Assembly (NCBI RefSeq): GCF_019431355.1
Contig: NZ_CP080269.1
Coordinates: forward strand, 4,521,001-4,585,000
Source of the DNA: Paenibacillus sp. R14(2021)
GTDB taxonomy: Bacteria; Bacillota; Bacilli; Paenibacillales; Paenibacillaceae
Direction of reading: 5' to 3'
Length of the DNA stretch: 64,000 nt
A program made the translations under genes and the position numbers. Below, in pieces: positions 51,143 through 59,634 of this stretch; position 1 is the stretch's first letter, and every line of letters begins with the position of its first letter. Below the pieces are notes generated by a model. The model had not been told where the DNA came from, made no database searches, and saw only the letters and a program-made list of their open reading frames with translations.

Positions 51143-51961
51143 TTAGCGGTCTTTAGTCTGCTGGGCATCCGGACTGTCCACGATTCGGTAGCCATGCGTG
51201 TACACATTCATGTCTCCTCCGCGGATGAAGCCGACGCAGGTGATGCCGAGATCGTCCGCCAGCTTCAGTGCGAGGTCGGTCGGCGCCGATTTGGAGAGCA
51301 GGATGCCGACGCCGATTTTGGCCGCTTTCAGCACAACCTCCGAGGAGAGGCGGCCGCTGAAGGCGATGATTTTGTCCGCTGCGGGAAGGCGCTGCTGCAG
51401 GGCATAGCCGAACAGCTTGTCGAGCGCATTGTGCCGGCCGATGTCGGCGCGAACGGCGATGAGCGCGGATGACGTGCAGAGCGCCGCGTTATGCACGCCT
51501 CCGGTCAGCTGAAACGCCGCAGAGCTCTGCTGCAGCAGCCGCATAAGCGTCATGCACTGCGGGGCCGTGACGGTCATGCGCGTCATCGAGGTTCGGGCCG
51601 TCCGAGCATCGCTGCGAAAATAAAACTGACGGCTCTTCCCGCAGCAGGACCCGATAAACCGCTTCGCGTAATCGTCTTTGCCGGTCGATTGCTTATGGTG
51701 CAGCTCTGCATAGATATAGCCGCGTTCCTCGTCGATTCGCAGCTCCTTGATGTCCTTGACCTCTCGAATGACGCCCTCGGAGGCCAGGAAACCGATCGCG
51801 AGCTCCGTGAGATCGGTCGGCGAGCAGACAATCGTCGCGAATTCTTCGCCGTCGAGCTGCACGGTCAGCGGGTATTCCGCGGCGATCTCATCCTCCTGAA
51901 TCGAGGCTTCGCCTGCCGTATATTTGCGAATGGACCAGCTGGTTGTCGCGTTAGGCAGCAT
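51143..51961 (-). CDS. fdhD: Formate dehydrogenase accessory sulfurtransferase FdhD
   Basis: Product of 272 aa. The FdhD pattern is visible in EDEIAAEYPLTVQLDGEEFA, CSPTDLTELAIGFLASEGVI, the cysteine loop GSCCGKSRQFYF, LTGGVHNAALC, RADIGRHNALDKLFGYAL and IIAFSGRLSSEVVLKAAKIG. FdhD passes sulfur from a cysteine desulfurase to the molybdenum cofactor of formate dehydrogenase-type enzymes. It lies 38 bases after the FdhF/YdeP-like gene, so the pair encode enzyme and maturase. GGGGAGGAA precedes ATG 51961. Confidence 0.95.
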   Translation of the reverse strand: MLPNATTSWSIRKYTAGEASIQEDEIAAEYPLTVQLDGEEFATIVCSPTDLTELAIGFLASEGVIREVKDIKELRIDEERGYIYAELHHKQSTGKDDYAKRFIGSCCGKSRQFYFRSDARTARTSMTRMTVTAPQCMTLMRLLQQSSAAFQLTGGVHNAALCTSSALIAVRADIGRHNALDKLFGYALQQRLPAADKIIAFSGRLSSEVVLKAAKIGVGILLSKSAPTDLALKLADDLGITCVGFIRGGDMNVYTHGYRIVDSPDAQQTKDR

Positions 51962-51999
51962 CCGATGTTCCTCCCCTGACGTCTCGCTTGCAGCACCGT

Positions 52000-54375
52000 C
52001 TATTTCACTTCCTGTAAGTCCTCTTCGTGCAGCTCATGGTCGAGCCCTGCAATTCGCTTCTCCACGTAACGGGTGTCCTTCAGCGAATGATAGGTTTCCG
52101 CGCGTTCCATGATAACCGCCGCATTGTATTCCGGAATGCCGGCATGCGGCTCATAGACCTTCTTCGGAAGCAAGGCGTTGCATTCCGGCCAATAGAGCTC
52201 CAGGTTGCCTTCGGCGATGGAGGCGTATTTGGCTCTGCCGTGGAACGTGCCGGAGCTGTTGTACAGCACGACAGCCTCGCCTTCCGCGATGCCGTGCTTA
52301 AGACCGTCGCTTGGATGCATCAGCACATCGTACCGGCTTGCGGCATTGAAAGGATCGGTGCCGCCGTAGATCATGGAATTGAACTGCTTCCCGCGCCGGG
52401 ACGTGAAGTAGAAATGGCCGTCCGGCTTACGGAGCTCCGGCAGCTCGATCGGCAGGAGCTGGCCGCGTCCGTCCTTCGTGGGACAGATGCCTCCTTCGCA
52501 GAGCCAAGCGCCGCCCCATTGAAACACATCGCCCTTGTTCTTCAGAAACTGGATACCATCGTAGTTCGGCGCAGCAAGCGCAATCTCCGCACGCAGCGCG
52601 TTGGCGCTCTTGAACGTAATGGATTTGGCTCGGGCTGGATAGACCCGCGCGGCCAAGTCGCAGTAAATCTGCCATTCCGCGCGTGCTTCCGCAATGCGTG
52701 GGCCTTCAATCTCCGGCGAGAAATACACCATCCGTTCCGTCGATGTAGAGGTGCCGCCGCCGGGCTGCTCGTAGCGCGTCATGGCCGGCAGGACGATGAC
52801 GGCTTCACGGGCATCGGCGAGCGTCGATGTGTTCAGTACGATATCCTGGTGAACGCGGATGTCGACGGCCTCCAAGCAGGAGCGGACGAAATCCGGCTCA
52901 GGCATCGTCTCGAGGAAATTGCCGCCGGACGTATAGAACAGCTTGAGCTTTCGCTCGTGTTCATCGGGCAGCAGCGCATTCTCCAGCGTAACGCCGACAA
53001 TGTCCCCCTGCCACCGCGGCAGCTGGAACCCCCATATCGCTTCCATCCGCGCGATGTCCATACCCTTAAATTCGCCGCCGGGCAGGCTGAACGGATCGGC
53101 ACCCATTTCGCCGGAGCCTTGGACACCGCTATGGCCGCGGATCGGCATGAGGCCGCAGTGCTCGCGGCCGAGGAAGCCGCGCAGCAGCGCCAAATTGGCG
53201 ACCTGCGAGATATTGTCGGAGCCGAAGCGGTGCTGCGTCAGCCCCATGCTCCAAACGAAGACGCCTGATTTCGCCGCCGCGAGCAGCTCGGAGAATTCCG
53301 TCATGCGCGCACGCGACAAGCCGGAAGAACGTTCAAGCTGCGCCCAGTCTTGCGCCAGTACATGCGTGCGAAGCGCATCGAAGCCGTTCGCATGCTCGCG
53401 CACGAAAGCATGATCGATGGCGGAGCCGGGCTTAGCGGCCTCCATGTCGAACCAATGCTTCATGACCCCGTGCATGAAGGCGATATCTCCGCCGATGTTG
53501 ACTTGGTAGAAATCGTCGGCAAGCTTCGTTCCGAACAGGGCGGATTCAGGAATAGAAGGTACCCAGTAGCCGTCCATCGCAGGCTCGCGGTAAGGGTTGA
53601 TGACGATGATTCTCGTCCCCTTGCGTTTGGCGGCGTACATATATTTGGTGGATACCGGTTGGTTGTTCGCCGCAACGCTTCCCCAGAACACAAGCACGTC
53701 GGTACCGATCCAATCCTTGTAGTTGCAGCTGGAAGCCCCGATGCCGATGGAGCGCTTCAGCGCTGTTTTGGACGGCGAATGGCAGATCCGCGAAGCGTTG
53801 TCGATATTGTTCGTTCCAAGGAAGCGCGCTGCCTTGGCCGCCGCGTAGTAGGATTCATTCGTGATTCCGCGGGCGGTCAGGTAGAAAGCCAGCTGCTTCG
53901 GATCGATGGCGCGAATCCGCGCCGCGATCAGGCCCAGCGCCTCGTCCCACGACAAGCGGCTGAAGGACCGTTCGCCCTTGCGGCGAATGAGCGGGTAAGG
54001 CAATCGCCCCAGCTTGCGCAGCGCGGTGCTGTCCATCCGGCGGAGCTCGTCGATATCGGCATGCAGCACGGCAGGCTTGATGGCAGGCATGGTGTTCAGC
54101 CGGAGCAAATTCAGCCGTGTCGTGCACACATGGGGACCGGCCAGTGTCTGGTCATGCAAGCCGGATACGCCAAGCGCGCAGCCATCGCAAACGCCCTGTG
54201 TCAGAATGCGTAACGCATAGGGCAAATTATCGCGGTTGTCTGCCATGACTTTCAGCGTATCGCGAATGTGATGCGGCTTCACCTTGCCGAGCCCGAAAGG
54301 TATTTTGCTTACCCAGAGCTTCGAATTCGGCAGACTCGGCAGCTTAATCGGTCCGGTATGCTTTGTTCTCCCCAT
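52000..54375 (-). CDS. FdhF/YdeP-family molybdopterin oxidoreductase (formate dehydrogenase-like)
   Basis: Product of 791 aa. The N-terminus shows ILTQGVCDGCALGVSGLHDQ. The molybdopterin part contains LSWDEALGLIAARIRA, ASRICHSPSKTALKRSIGIG (cysteine likely at the metal), CNYKDWIGTDVLVFWGSVAA, FLGREHCGLMPIRGHSGVQG and a C-terminal dinucleotide-binding domain (FYFTSRRGKQFNSMIYGGTD, VLMHPSDGLKHGIAEGEAVV). The usual N-terminal four-cysteine iron-sulfur motif is reduced, as in the YdeP subgroup. AGGAGG lies ten bases before ATG 54375. FdhD next to it supports sulfurated Mo-cofactor chemistry. Formate as substrate is plausible but not proven for this subgroup. Confidence 0.92.
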   Translation of the reverse strand: MGRTKHTGPIKLPSLPNSKLWVSKIPFGLGKVKPHHIRDTLKVMADNRDNLPYALRILTQGVCDGCALGVSGLHDQTLAGPHVCTTRLNLLRLNTMPAIKPAVLHADIDELRRMDSTALRKLGRLPYPLIRRKGERSFSRLSWDEALGLIAARIRAIDPKQLAFYLTARGITNESYYAAAKAARFLGTNNIDNASRICHSPSKTALKRSIGIGASSCNYKDWIGTDVLVFWGSVAANNQPVSTKYMYAAKRKGTRIIVINPYREPAMDGYWVPSIPESALFGTKLADDFYQVNIGGDIAFMHGVMKHWFDMEAAKPGSAIDHAFVREHANGFDALRTHVLAQDWAQLERSSGLSRARMTEFSELLAAAKSGVFVWSMGLTQHRFGSDNISQVANLALLRGFLGREHCGLMPIRGHSGVQGSGEMGADPFSLPGGEFKGMDIARMEAIWGFQLPRWQGDIVGVTLENALLPDEHERKLKLFYTSGGNFLETMPEPDFVRSCLEAVDIRVHQDIVLNTSTLADAREAVIVLPAMTRYEQPGGGTSTSTERMVYFSPEIEGPRIAEARAEWQIYCDLAARVYPARAKSITFKSANALRAEIALAAPNYDGIQFLKNKGDVFQWGGAWLCEGGICPTKDGRGQLLPIELPELRKPDGHFYFTSRRGKQFNSMIYGGTDPFNAASRYDVLMHPSDGLKHGIAEGEAVVLYNSSGTFHGRAKYASIAEGNLELYWPECNALLPKKVYEPHAGIPEYNAAVIMERAETYHSLKDTRYVEKRIAGLDHELHEEDLQEVK

Positions 54376-54584
54376 GACTTATATACCTCCTGTCGCATCA
54401 AAGCCGCGGCGACTGCAAAATGGCATTAAAAAAACCGCGCGGAGCCCCGGCCTTTTCTTCGGAATGAAGCAAGCACGCTCACTCCGGATGGAAGAGGCAC
54501 ATGGTTCATAGTTGAAGAAAAAATCGTCTCTTTGCGGCTAGTCTCTCGCAGGTTCGCTGCCAAGCGCCAACGCCTAACTCGTCT

Positions 54585-54950
54585 CTAGCGGTTGCCGCCG
54601 AACTTGCGCTCGATATCCTGATCGAAGACGAAGATCGACATGCCGAAGTCCTTGTCGATATCAATATCGAGATAGAGCTCCACGTAGCGTGCGCCGAGCA
54701 GCTCTTCCATTTCAAACGGCGGATGTTTGCGGTAAATATCTTTCACCCATTGCGTGCGCGCCTCGCGAAGCAGCTGTTTGCCGTCATTCGCTGCCGCGAT
54801 GAACTTCTCGACGGGCGAGAGATTGCCTTCCATCTCGCAGATGGCCCAGCGCTTGCAGAAGGTTGTCGTGATGCGGCTCGGGCCTTTGCCCATATGGCGT
54901 TTGCGGAAGGCTTTGACCAGGTTGCTGAATTCCGCTTCGATTGGATTCAT
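54585..54950 (-). CDS. MpsC/DUF2294-family protein
   Basis: Product of 121 aa: NPIEAEFSNLVKAFRKRHMG, KGPSRITTTFCKRWAICEME, GNLSPVEKFI, then WVKDIYRKHPPFEMEELLG and ARYVELYLDIDIDKDFGMSI, FVFDQDIERKF. This is the DUF2294 pattern, named for MpsC of the staphylococcal MpsABC cation/inorganic-carbon system. It lies 210 bases before the FdhF/YdeP-like gene in the same direction. A link between carbon dioxide or formate metabolism and MpsC is possible but inferred; no mpsA or mpsB is present. GAGGTG lies seven bases before ATG 54950. Confidence 0.88.
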   Translation of the reverse strand: MNPIEAEFSNLVKAFRKRHMGKGPSRITTTFCKRWAICEMEGNLSPVEKFIAAANDGKQLLREARTQWVKDIYRKHPPFEMEELLGARYVELYLDIDIDKDFGMSIFVFDQDIERKFGGNR

Positions 54951-55070
54951 GCGTTACACCTCATTAACAGCCGCAGAACCGGTGACAGGATCGCTGTTTC
55001 GTATCAAGCGGCATCGCCCTAAAGCTTAGGTTTATCTTAGCAAGAAAGCGTAATCAAGGCAATGCTATTT

Positions 55071-55565
55071 CTACAAATTTATGCCAATTATTGAAATGAA
55101 GAACAGGAGCAGCGGAAGGAAAATGAAGGCTTGTATTGCGCGGGAGAGTGCGGCGTTTGTAAGGAATTTCGACAAAATCAGATCAATGAGGAAGTAGAGC
55201 AGTGCGCACTGCATACCTAGAATGCCGGATTTATAGGAGAAGAAGCCAAGCAGCAGCAGCTGTCCCCAATAGCCGAAAAACATATGAAGAGCGGCGGATA
55301 AGGGGCCATGCAGCCATTTGCGCCGTAACAGTCTATAGAGCAGCAGCTCGCTGATCATAGAGGAGGCAACGCCATAGATATACATCATCGGAGTTACATA
55401 GAGGAGCACAATCATAATCATGCTCAGCAAGGGTTTGACGCCGAGGTCCGATCCGGCATTGTAAAGCATGGCGACTGCCAAGTAGACGGAAGTCAGGACC
55501 GCCGAGATTGCGGCGCTCGTTAGTTTGCGGTAAAGCCATGGAAGAACCAGCCGGGAAAGCGGCAT
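55071..55565 (-). CDS. Small integral membrane protein, unknown
   Basis: Product of 164 aa with about five hydrophobic segments (SAVLTSVYLAVAMLYNAG, LLSMIMIVLLYVTPMMYIYG, MFFGYWGQLLLLGFF, MQCALLYFLIDLILS, AFIFLPLLLFFISIIG). No conserved motif is recognised. AGGAG lies nine bases before ATG 55565. It is transcribed away from the PadR regulator; the two share a 190-base upstream region, so co-regulation is conceivable. Confidence 0.78.
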   Translation of the reverse strand: MPLSRLVLPWLYRKLTSAAISAVLTSVYLAVAMLYNAGSDLGVKPLLSMIMIVLLYVTPMMYIYGVASSMISELLLYRLLRRKWLHGPLSAALHMFFGYWGQLLLLGFFSYKSGILGMQCALLYFLIDLILSKFLTNAALSRAIQAFIFLPLLLFFISIIGINL

Positions 55566-55690
55566 GCTTCATCACTCCTCATCTGTATTGAGGTTAGCGT
55601 ACCTCAGCTGAGCCTCGCGGGCGAAGTTCTAACTTTTGTAGAACCCCGGAGAACGTGTCAGGGGCAGTGGGAAGGAGCGCATCCCTCCGG

Positions 55691-55706
55691 CATGCGTTTT
55701 CGCATG
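55691..55706. promoter_or_regulatory. Palindrome upstream of the PadR gene, possible operator
   Basis: CATGCGTTTTCGCATG is a perfect inverted repeat (six-base arms, four-base spacer) 52 bases before the PadR start codon. PadR proteins usually bind such repeats in their own promoter, so it is a plausible autoregulation site. Confidence 0.45.
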
Positions 55707-55757
55707 AATTATGGTACGATTCTCGGCAAAAGAGTGCTTTCTAGGGGGATTCGCAGA

Positions 55758-56321
55758 ATGAACGCATTATCATACGCCTTGCTCTGCATGCTGGCGCGCA
55801 GGCCTTGCTCGGGTTATGAGCTGACGAAGCTGCTGCAGCTGTTCTGGCAGGCGCAGCATAGTCAAATCTATCCGCTGCTCGCGAAGCTGGAGAAGGACAA
55901 GCTGGTCACCTTCGAGCTGGTCGGGCAAACCGGCAAGCCGGATAAGAAAATTTACAGCATCACGGACCGAGGCATCGCCGAGCTGAAGCACTGGATCCAG
56001 AATCAGCCCCCATCGATGCAATTGGAGCGTGACGAGTTTCTGATCAAGGTCTACGCGATCGGTCTGATTCAGCCGGAGGCGGCCGAGGGACTCTTCCGGG
56101 AACGGAGCGAAGCGCTAGCGGCACGGAGAAGCCGGCTCGAGGGCGAGATTCGGTTAATGGAAGCAGAAGAGCTGCCGGTCACGGACTTCGCCTCCAAACA
56201 GTTCGGACGGTATTTGCTCTACCAGCGGAAGCTTCGCCTCGTAAGCGAAGAGCTTGATTGGATCGAATGGGCGCTGCCGCTATTTCGACTCTCGCGGGTT
56301 GTTCCAGAACCGAAGGCGTGA
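55758..56321 (+). CDS. PadR-family transcriptional regulator
   Basis: Product of 187 aa. The winged-helix domain MNALSYALLCMLARRPCSGY, ELTKLLQLFWQAQHSQIYPL and LAKLEKDKLVTFELVGQTGK with KIYSITDRGIAELKHWI is canonical PadR. A C-terminal helical dimerisation region follows (LEGEIRLMEAEELPV, YLLYQRKLRLVSEELDWIEW). It is the long Vir-type form. ATG 55758 has AGGGGG about eight bases ahead; the frame extends upstream without a site. It precedes a DMT transporter by 104 bases, which may be its target. Confidence 0.92.
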   Translation: MNALSYALLCMLARRPCSGYELTKLLQLFWQAQHSQIYPLLAKLEKDKLVTFELVGQTGKPDKKIYSITDRGIAELKHWIQNQPPSMQLERDEFLIKVYAIGLIQPEAAEGLFRERSEALAARRSRLEGEIRLMEAEELPVTDFASKQFGRYLLYQRKLRLVSEELDWIEWALPLFRLSRVVPEPKA

Positions 56322-56425
56322 CGGTCCGGACGGGGCTGAAACGCGTTGGCATCCATCTGCCGAATTTCTATTGAATTTCCGCCCTGAATCGGTCAAACTG
56401 TTCACGAGGCTACAAAGGATAAGGA

Positions 56426-57364
56426 ATGGGGATCGGTAGACAAATGAAACATGAACGCAAATGGATGTACTATATGGGGCTGGCATTGGTCGCCGCCATT
56501 TGGGGAGCGAATTTCGGCGTATCGCGTAAAGCGATGGATACCTTTGATCCGGTACTGTTCGCTTTCCTGCGGTTTTCGCTGTCGCTGCCGTTTTTCTTCC
56601 TGCTGCTGAAGATCAAGGAAGGCAGTGTCGGCATTCCGCTCAAGGCAGCATGGAAGCTGATACTTATTGGGCTTGTGGGCGTTACGGGACTTGAAATCGC
56701 AGTTATGTATTCCATCAAATATACGACGCTTGCCAACGCATCGCTGCTCAATGTGGCACCGTGGCCGATTTTCGCCGCGCTGCTTGGGCCGCTCTTCCTG
56801 CGGGAACGGATCACCTCGCGTCTAGTCGTTGGCGGAATTGCTGCGATGGCAGGGGTATGCCTCATCATTCTGGGCGGCTCGGAAGGGTTCGATCTATCGT
56901 CAGAGCATATGATCGGCAATCTCTTGGCGCTCGGCATCAGCTTCGTCGGCGCGCTGTTCAATCTGGCCTGTATGCCGCTTATGCGGCAGTATTCCGCCCT
57001 GCGCGTCAGCACTTGGTTCATTACCTTCGGCGTGATCTTTATGTTTCCTCTGACGCTGCACGCTTGGGGGAAGGTCGATTGGGGCTCGCTGACAGGCAGC
57101 CACTACACGGCTATCGTGTACAACGTTCTAATCTGTACCGTGTTCGCGTTCGTAGTATGGAATGCAAGCATGTTTAAAATCGGGGCGGCGCGTGCGAATT
57201 TCTTCCGCTATGTGGTTCCGGCTTCCGCTGTGGCCGCAGGGTACTTGTTCTTCGACGAATCGATTAGTACGTGGCAGCTGACAGGCACCGTGTTCATGGC
57301 GGCAGGACTTGTGTGGATCAGCCTGGAACGAAGAGAGCCGGCGGCACCGGTTATAACGCTGTAA
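56426..57364 (+). CDS. DMT/EamA-family transporter
   Basis: Product of 312 aa (or 306 from ATG 56444) with ten hydrophobic helices in two EamA repeats: ALVAAIWGANFGVSRKAMDT, KYTTLANASLLNVAPWPIFA, AALLGPLFLRERITSRLVVG and, in repeat 2, GISFVGALFNLACMPLMRQY and VVPASAVAAGYLFFDESIST. It probably exports a metabolite or drug. The first part of the frame has only a weak AAGGA site, so the start is uncertain. It lies after the PadR regulator, a pairing often seen with drug-responsive exporters (inference). Confidence 0.9.
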   Translation: MGIGRQMKHERKWMYYMGLALVAAIWGANFGVSRKAMDTFDPVLFAFLRFSLSLPFFFLLLKIKEGSVGIPLKAAWKLILIGLVGVTGLEIAVMYSIKYTTLANASLLNVAPWPIFAALLGPLFLRERITSRLVVGGIAAMAGVCLIILGGSEGFDLSSEHMIGNLLALGISFVGALFNLACMPLMRQYSALRVSTWFITFGVIFMFPLTLHAWGKVDWGSLTGSHYTAIVYNVLICTVFAFVVWNASMFKIGAARANFFRYVVPASAVAAGYLFFDESISTWQLTGTVFMAAGLVWISLERREPAAPVITL

Positions 57365-57372
57365 AATTGGAC

Positions 57373-57401
57373 GACCCCCGCTTCTTCCCGAAGCGGGGGT
57401 C
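57373..57401 (+). terminator. Terminator after the DMT transporter
   Basis: GACCCCCGCTT (57373-57383) pairs with AAGCGGGGGTC (57391-57401), followed by TATTTG. The remaining gap to 57700 shows nothing recognisable. Confidence 0.85.
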
Positions 57402-57710
57402 TATTTGTTCATGTAAGCGGGGCCTAGCGCCGATCATGCAGCGCTGCCCTGTATAGTAAGCGTAACCGCCAATGTCTTCCTACTCTCATAACTAATAAAT
57501 CATGCACGAAAGCAACGAAAGCCCTAACCTCTCTTACGTCCTTGCGGTTCCTCGACCGCGCCAGTGTGAATCCGTGTTCCTTCAAGCAGCCGTGAATAAA
57601 AGGAAATTATCTGTGGTGATCTAGAGGGTATCACTACCAATACGAGGAAAAAACCAGAGGTTACACTTGATACAAGGATTCATTATACACGCAAAGCAGG
57701 AGGATAGCAA

Positions 57711-57923
57711 GTGTTTCTCGTTCATATGACAGCAGAAGACCCGTATGACATTTGTCATATCAAAGGTATTACATTCGTGTGTACCGCGCCTATGCTGCCG
57801 GCAGGTACAATGAGTGTAGATCAAGAAGAGACGGACGAAGCCGGTTCTGCTGGGGCAGCGGCGCAGGTTTCTTCCGAAATGATGACGGGAGTGAACAGGA
57901 ATGAAAGCAGCGATTCAGCTTAG
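57711..57923 (+). CDS. Possible small upstream ORF
   Basis: A 70-codon frame starts at GTG 57711 with AGGAGG exactly seven bases ahead, an ideal site. TTACAC and TATACA near 57661-57690 could be a weak promoter. The sequence (FLVHMTAEDPYDICHIKGIT, then an acidic Ser/Ala-rich tail) matches no family. It overlaps the ABC ATPase start by 23 bases and contains the TATGACA/TGTCATA palindrome. It may be a leader peptide or a chance frame. Confidence 0.3.
   Translation: MFLVHMTAEDPYDICHIKGITFVCTAPMLPAGTMSVDQEETDEAGSAGAAAQVSSEMMTGVNRNESSDSA
57744..57759. promoter_or_regulatory. Palindromic operator candidate before the ABC-2/two-component operon
   Basis: TATGACA-TT-TGTCATA has perfect seven-base arms. 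It resembles the ATGAC-N4-GTCAT form bound by some NarL/DesR-type response regulators that activate adjacent ABC-2 exporters. The operon downstream ends in exactly such a regulator, so autoregulation is likely (inference). Confidence 0.5.
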
Positions 57924-58791
57924 CGGCGTCAGCAAAATTTATAAGGACAAGAAAGCTGTCGACAATGTGACGTTGTCGATCGCGGAAGGAACAGTGGTTG
58001 CCCTGCTCGGTCCGAACGGCGCGGGCAAGACGACCACGGTGTCGATGATTCTCGGTCTGCATAAGCCGACGAAAGGAACCGTGAAGCTGCTCGGCGGCAA
58101 TCCCGGCGATACGCGCGTCCGCGACCGGATCGGTGCGATGCTGCAGGATGTGAGCGTCATCGACGGGTTGAAGGTGGCGGAGAGCATTAATTTGTTCCGC
58201 AGCTATTATGAGAAGCCGCTGGCGCTCGATTATTTGCTTAAAGTGTCCAACTTAGAAGCCGAGAAGGATAAGATGGCCTCCGCGCTCTCCGGCGGGCAGC
58301 AGCGCCGCTTAGGCTTCGCCCTGGCACTTGCAGGCGATCCGGAGGTCATCTTCCTTGACGAGCCCACGGTGGGCATGGATGTCACTTCCCGCCAGCTGTT
58401 CTGGGATACGGTTCGCGCCATGGCGGGGAAAGGGCGGACAATCGTGCTCACGACGCATTATCTCGATGAAGCGGACAGCGTCGCCGACCGGATCGTCGTC
58501 ATCAATAACGGCCGTATCATCGCCGACGGTACGCCGAGCGAGATCAAAGCCGAGACAACCGGCCGCGTGATCTCTTTCATCGCTGGTGCATCAGTTACAA
58601 CCGAAGCGCTTCGCGCGCTGCCGGGCGTTACGGACGTGGAATGGAGCGGACGCAAGGTGCGGCTCTTCAGCGGCGATACGGACCGGTTGATCAAGGCACT
58701 GATTGAGCAGCGGCTCGACATGCGCGATATCGAGATTCAAAGCGGCGGACTAGAGGATGCGTTCCAAGCCCTCGTCCAGCAAGCGAATTAA
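57901..58791 (+). CDS. ABC-2 type exporter, ATP-binding protein (YvfR-like)
   Basis: Product of 296 aa: Walker A GPNGAGKTT near residue 38, Q-loop IGAMLQDVSVIDGLKV, signature LSGGQQRR, Walker B VIFLDEPTVGMDV and switch VLTTHYLDEADS, with a C-terminal DrrA-like extension. It powers the permease encoded 31 bases downstream. Gene order ATPase-permease-kinase-regulator matches the B. subtilis yvfRSTU arrangement. Such modules export lipids, peptides or antibiotics or respond to membrane change. GACGGGAGTGAACAGG precedes ATG 57901. Confidence 0.95.
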   Translation: MKAAIQLSGVSKIYKDKKAVDNVTLSIAEGTVVALLGPNGAGKTTTVSMILGLHKPTKGTVKLLGGNPGDTRVRDRIGAMLQDVSVIDGLKVAESINLFRSYYEKPLALDYLLKVSNLEAEKDKMASALSGGQQRRLGFALALAGDPEVIFLDEPTVGMDVTSRQLFWDTVRAMAGKGRTIVLTTHYLDEADSVADRIVVINNGRIIADGTPSEIKAETTGRVISFIAGASVTTEALRALPGVTDVEWSGRKVRLFSGDTDRLIKALIEQRLDMRDIEIQSGGLEDAFQALVQQAN

Positions 58792-58822
58792 TATTCCACG
58801 ATAAACAAGGGGATGAATAGAA

Positions 58823-59575
58823 ATGAATACGACATTTCGGGCTGCAGTGGCCCAGTGCAAGGCTGAGCTGCTTCGTACCGTGCGCAATAAACGGTTTGTT
58901 ATTTTCTCGATTGTGATGCCGGTGGCTTTCTTCTTCTTGTTCTCCGGTACGATGGGCGGCCAGAAGATGGATAATGGCGTAGATTTCACCTCGTATTATC
59001 TCATGTCCATGACCAGCTACGGCATTATCGGCGCCAGCTTCTCGACGTTCAGTATCCGATTATCGCGCGAACGCTCCCAGGGCTGGATCCGTCTGCTCAA
59101 AATCACCCCGCTGCCGTCATGGGCCTACATTGTGTCCAAAGTAAGTGCGCAGGCAATCATTAATTTCTTCATTGTCATCATGATGTTCGTCATCGGCGGA
59201 TTAGCAAAGCATATCGATCTGCCAATCTCCACTTGGCTTGCATGCGGCGCCTGGATCTGGGCGGGCGGCATGTCGTTCATGGCGCTCGGTACGCTGTTCG
59301 GCTCGATGCGCAATCCCGATGCGGTTCAAGTGCTCAGCACCATCGTTTACATGGGCTTATCTGTGCTCGGCGGTTTATGGATGCCGACGTCCACGATGTC
59401 GCAAACCATGCAGGACATCTCTAAGCTGACGCCAACCTACCGGGTGGGCCAAGGTGCCTGGAGCATGCTGGGCGGCGGTACGGTCGAGTGGTCGAGCGTC
59501 GGTATTCTCGCAGCCTACGTGGTCGTGTTTATGCTATTATCTTCCTATATCATGAGAAAGCAAGAAGCAGTGTAA
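58823..59575 (+). CDS. ABC-2 type exporter, permease (YvfS-like)
   Basis: Product of 250 aa with six hydrophobic helices. After an N-terminal amphipathic part (FRAAVAQCKAELLRTVRNKR) come FVIFSIVMPVAFFFLFSG, YYLMSMTSYGIIGASFSTFS, AQAIINFFIVIMMFVIGGLA, ACGAWIWAGGMSFMALGTLF, STIVYMGLSVLGGLWMPTST and a last helix. This is the ABC-2 permease layout. ATG 58823 has AAGGGGATG ahead. It forms the channel with the ATPase above. Confidence 0.93.
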   Translation: MNTTFRAAVAQCKAELLRTVRNKRFVIFSIVMPVAFFFLFSGTMGGQKMDNGVDFTSYYLMSMTSYGIIGASFSTFSIRLSRERSQGWIRLLKITPLPSWAYIVSKVSAQAIINFFIVIMMFVIGGLAKHIDLPISTWLACGAWIWAGGMSFMALGTLFGSMRNPDAVQVLSTIVYMGLSVLGGLWMPTSTMSQTMQDISKLTPTYRVGQGAWSMLGGGTVEWSSVGILAAYVVVFMLLSSYIMRKQEAV

Positions 59576-59634
59576 GAGTCTGCGGCTCGAGCCTCTCTTG
59601 ACGACATAAAGACCACGGAAGCGGTGTTAACTTC

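Noticed and set aside
52027-53268. Plus-strand frame of 413 codons
   Set aside because: Antisense to the FdhF/YdeP-like gene; composition-driven open frame.
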